A model generated the notes under the pieces. It saw only the letters and a list, made by a program, of their open reading frames with translations, was not told the DNA's origin and did not search any database. Position numbers and translations under genes: made by a program. A stretch of DNA of 64,000 nt from positions 558,001 to 622,000 of the forward strand of contig NZ_AGFR01000003.1 of assembly GCF_000231445.1 (NCBI RefSeq). Reading direction: 5' to 3'. Positions within the stretch are counted from its first letter, which is position 1. Every line of letters starts with the position of its first letter. Below are positions 63,923 to 64,000 of the stretch, one piece after another. This DNA is from Commensalibacter intestini A911 (GTDB lineage: Bacteria; Pseudomonadota; Alphaproteobacteria; Acetobacterales; Acetobacteraceae).

Positions 63923-64000
63923 GATTGATAAATATTCCTCGAGTTGGATATGAAAAAAAATAAATTACCCGTTATAAAAATGCGTATTGTAGTTTGAATA

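Overview
The window is a low-GC (by eye roughly 35-40 %), gene-dense stretch of an alphaproteobacterial chromosome. Several signs point to the acetic acid bacteria (Acetobacteraceae, Rhodospirillales), most likely a low-GC insect-associated genus such as Commensalibacter. These signs are osmoregulated glucan genes opgG/opgH, a MarR-OmpR-histidine kinase trio, a Tat-type BamB lipoprotein, and a class I IlvC with an Acetobacteraceae-style acetolactate synthase. The taxon is my inference from protein style, not a database result. I saw no tRNA, rRNA, CRISPR array, phage or insertion sequence.

Layout. 1-4372: an operon for an MCE (Mla-type) lipid-transport system, made of a cyclase-fold protein, permease, ABC-fold protein, MCE protein and TPR lipoprotein. 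Its cyclase-fold and ABC-fold members have both lost their catalytic motifs. 4396-11689: DUF423 membrane protein, Nudix hydrolase, opgG, a SulP anion transporter and opgH. 11741-15192: a solitary D12-type adenine methylase, serB and miaA. 15292-18733: ilvB-ilvN-ilvC. 18838-24232 (minus): an unusual operon of two glycosyltransferase-like proteins ending in F5/8 (discoidin) domains, a TPR membrane protein and a glutamine-amidotransferase-like protein. 24465-33783: aldo/keto reductase, two separate tandem pairs of EamA/DMT transporters, and between them rpmI-rplT-pheS-pheT. 33869-38841: lepA, a small ORF behind a strong hairpin, a DUF2726 protein, and hisI-lpxB followed by an orphan membrane protein. 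38914-44019: GT9, GT4 and AsnB-like proteins followed by dihydroorotase. 44078-48012: a secreted small protein, then the conserved yfgM-bamB-der block. 48055-50783: a DUF1275 protein, two Spy/LTXXQ-like periplasmic proteins and a 67-aa protein. 50997-54536: ffh-rpsP-rimM-trmD-rplS. 54653-60085: leuC-leuD, a GST-like gene, leuB and a broken glycosyltransferase gene. 60228-63922: rpsU (minus), a PetP/PetR-like regulator pair with a sensor kinase, and convergent bamE.

How the genes fit together. Much of the window serves the envelope: MCE lipid transport, BamB and BamE of the outer-membrane assembly machine, LpxB, LPS-type glycosyltransferases, periplasmic glucans and periplasmic chaperone-like proteins. 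The rest is mostly branched-chain amino-acid synthesis (ilvBNC, leuCDB), translation and its quality control (rpmI, rplT, pheST, lepA, rpsP, rimM, trmD, rplS, rpsU, miaA, der) and protein targeting (ffh).

The strongest candidates for something undescribed are two. One is the MCE operon with a motif-less ABC subunit beside a motif-less cyclase domain. The other is the operon of discoidin-tailed glycosyltransferase-like proteins.
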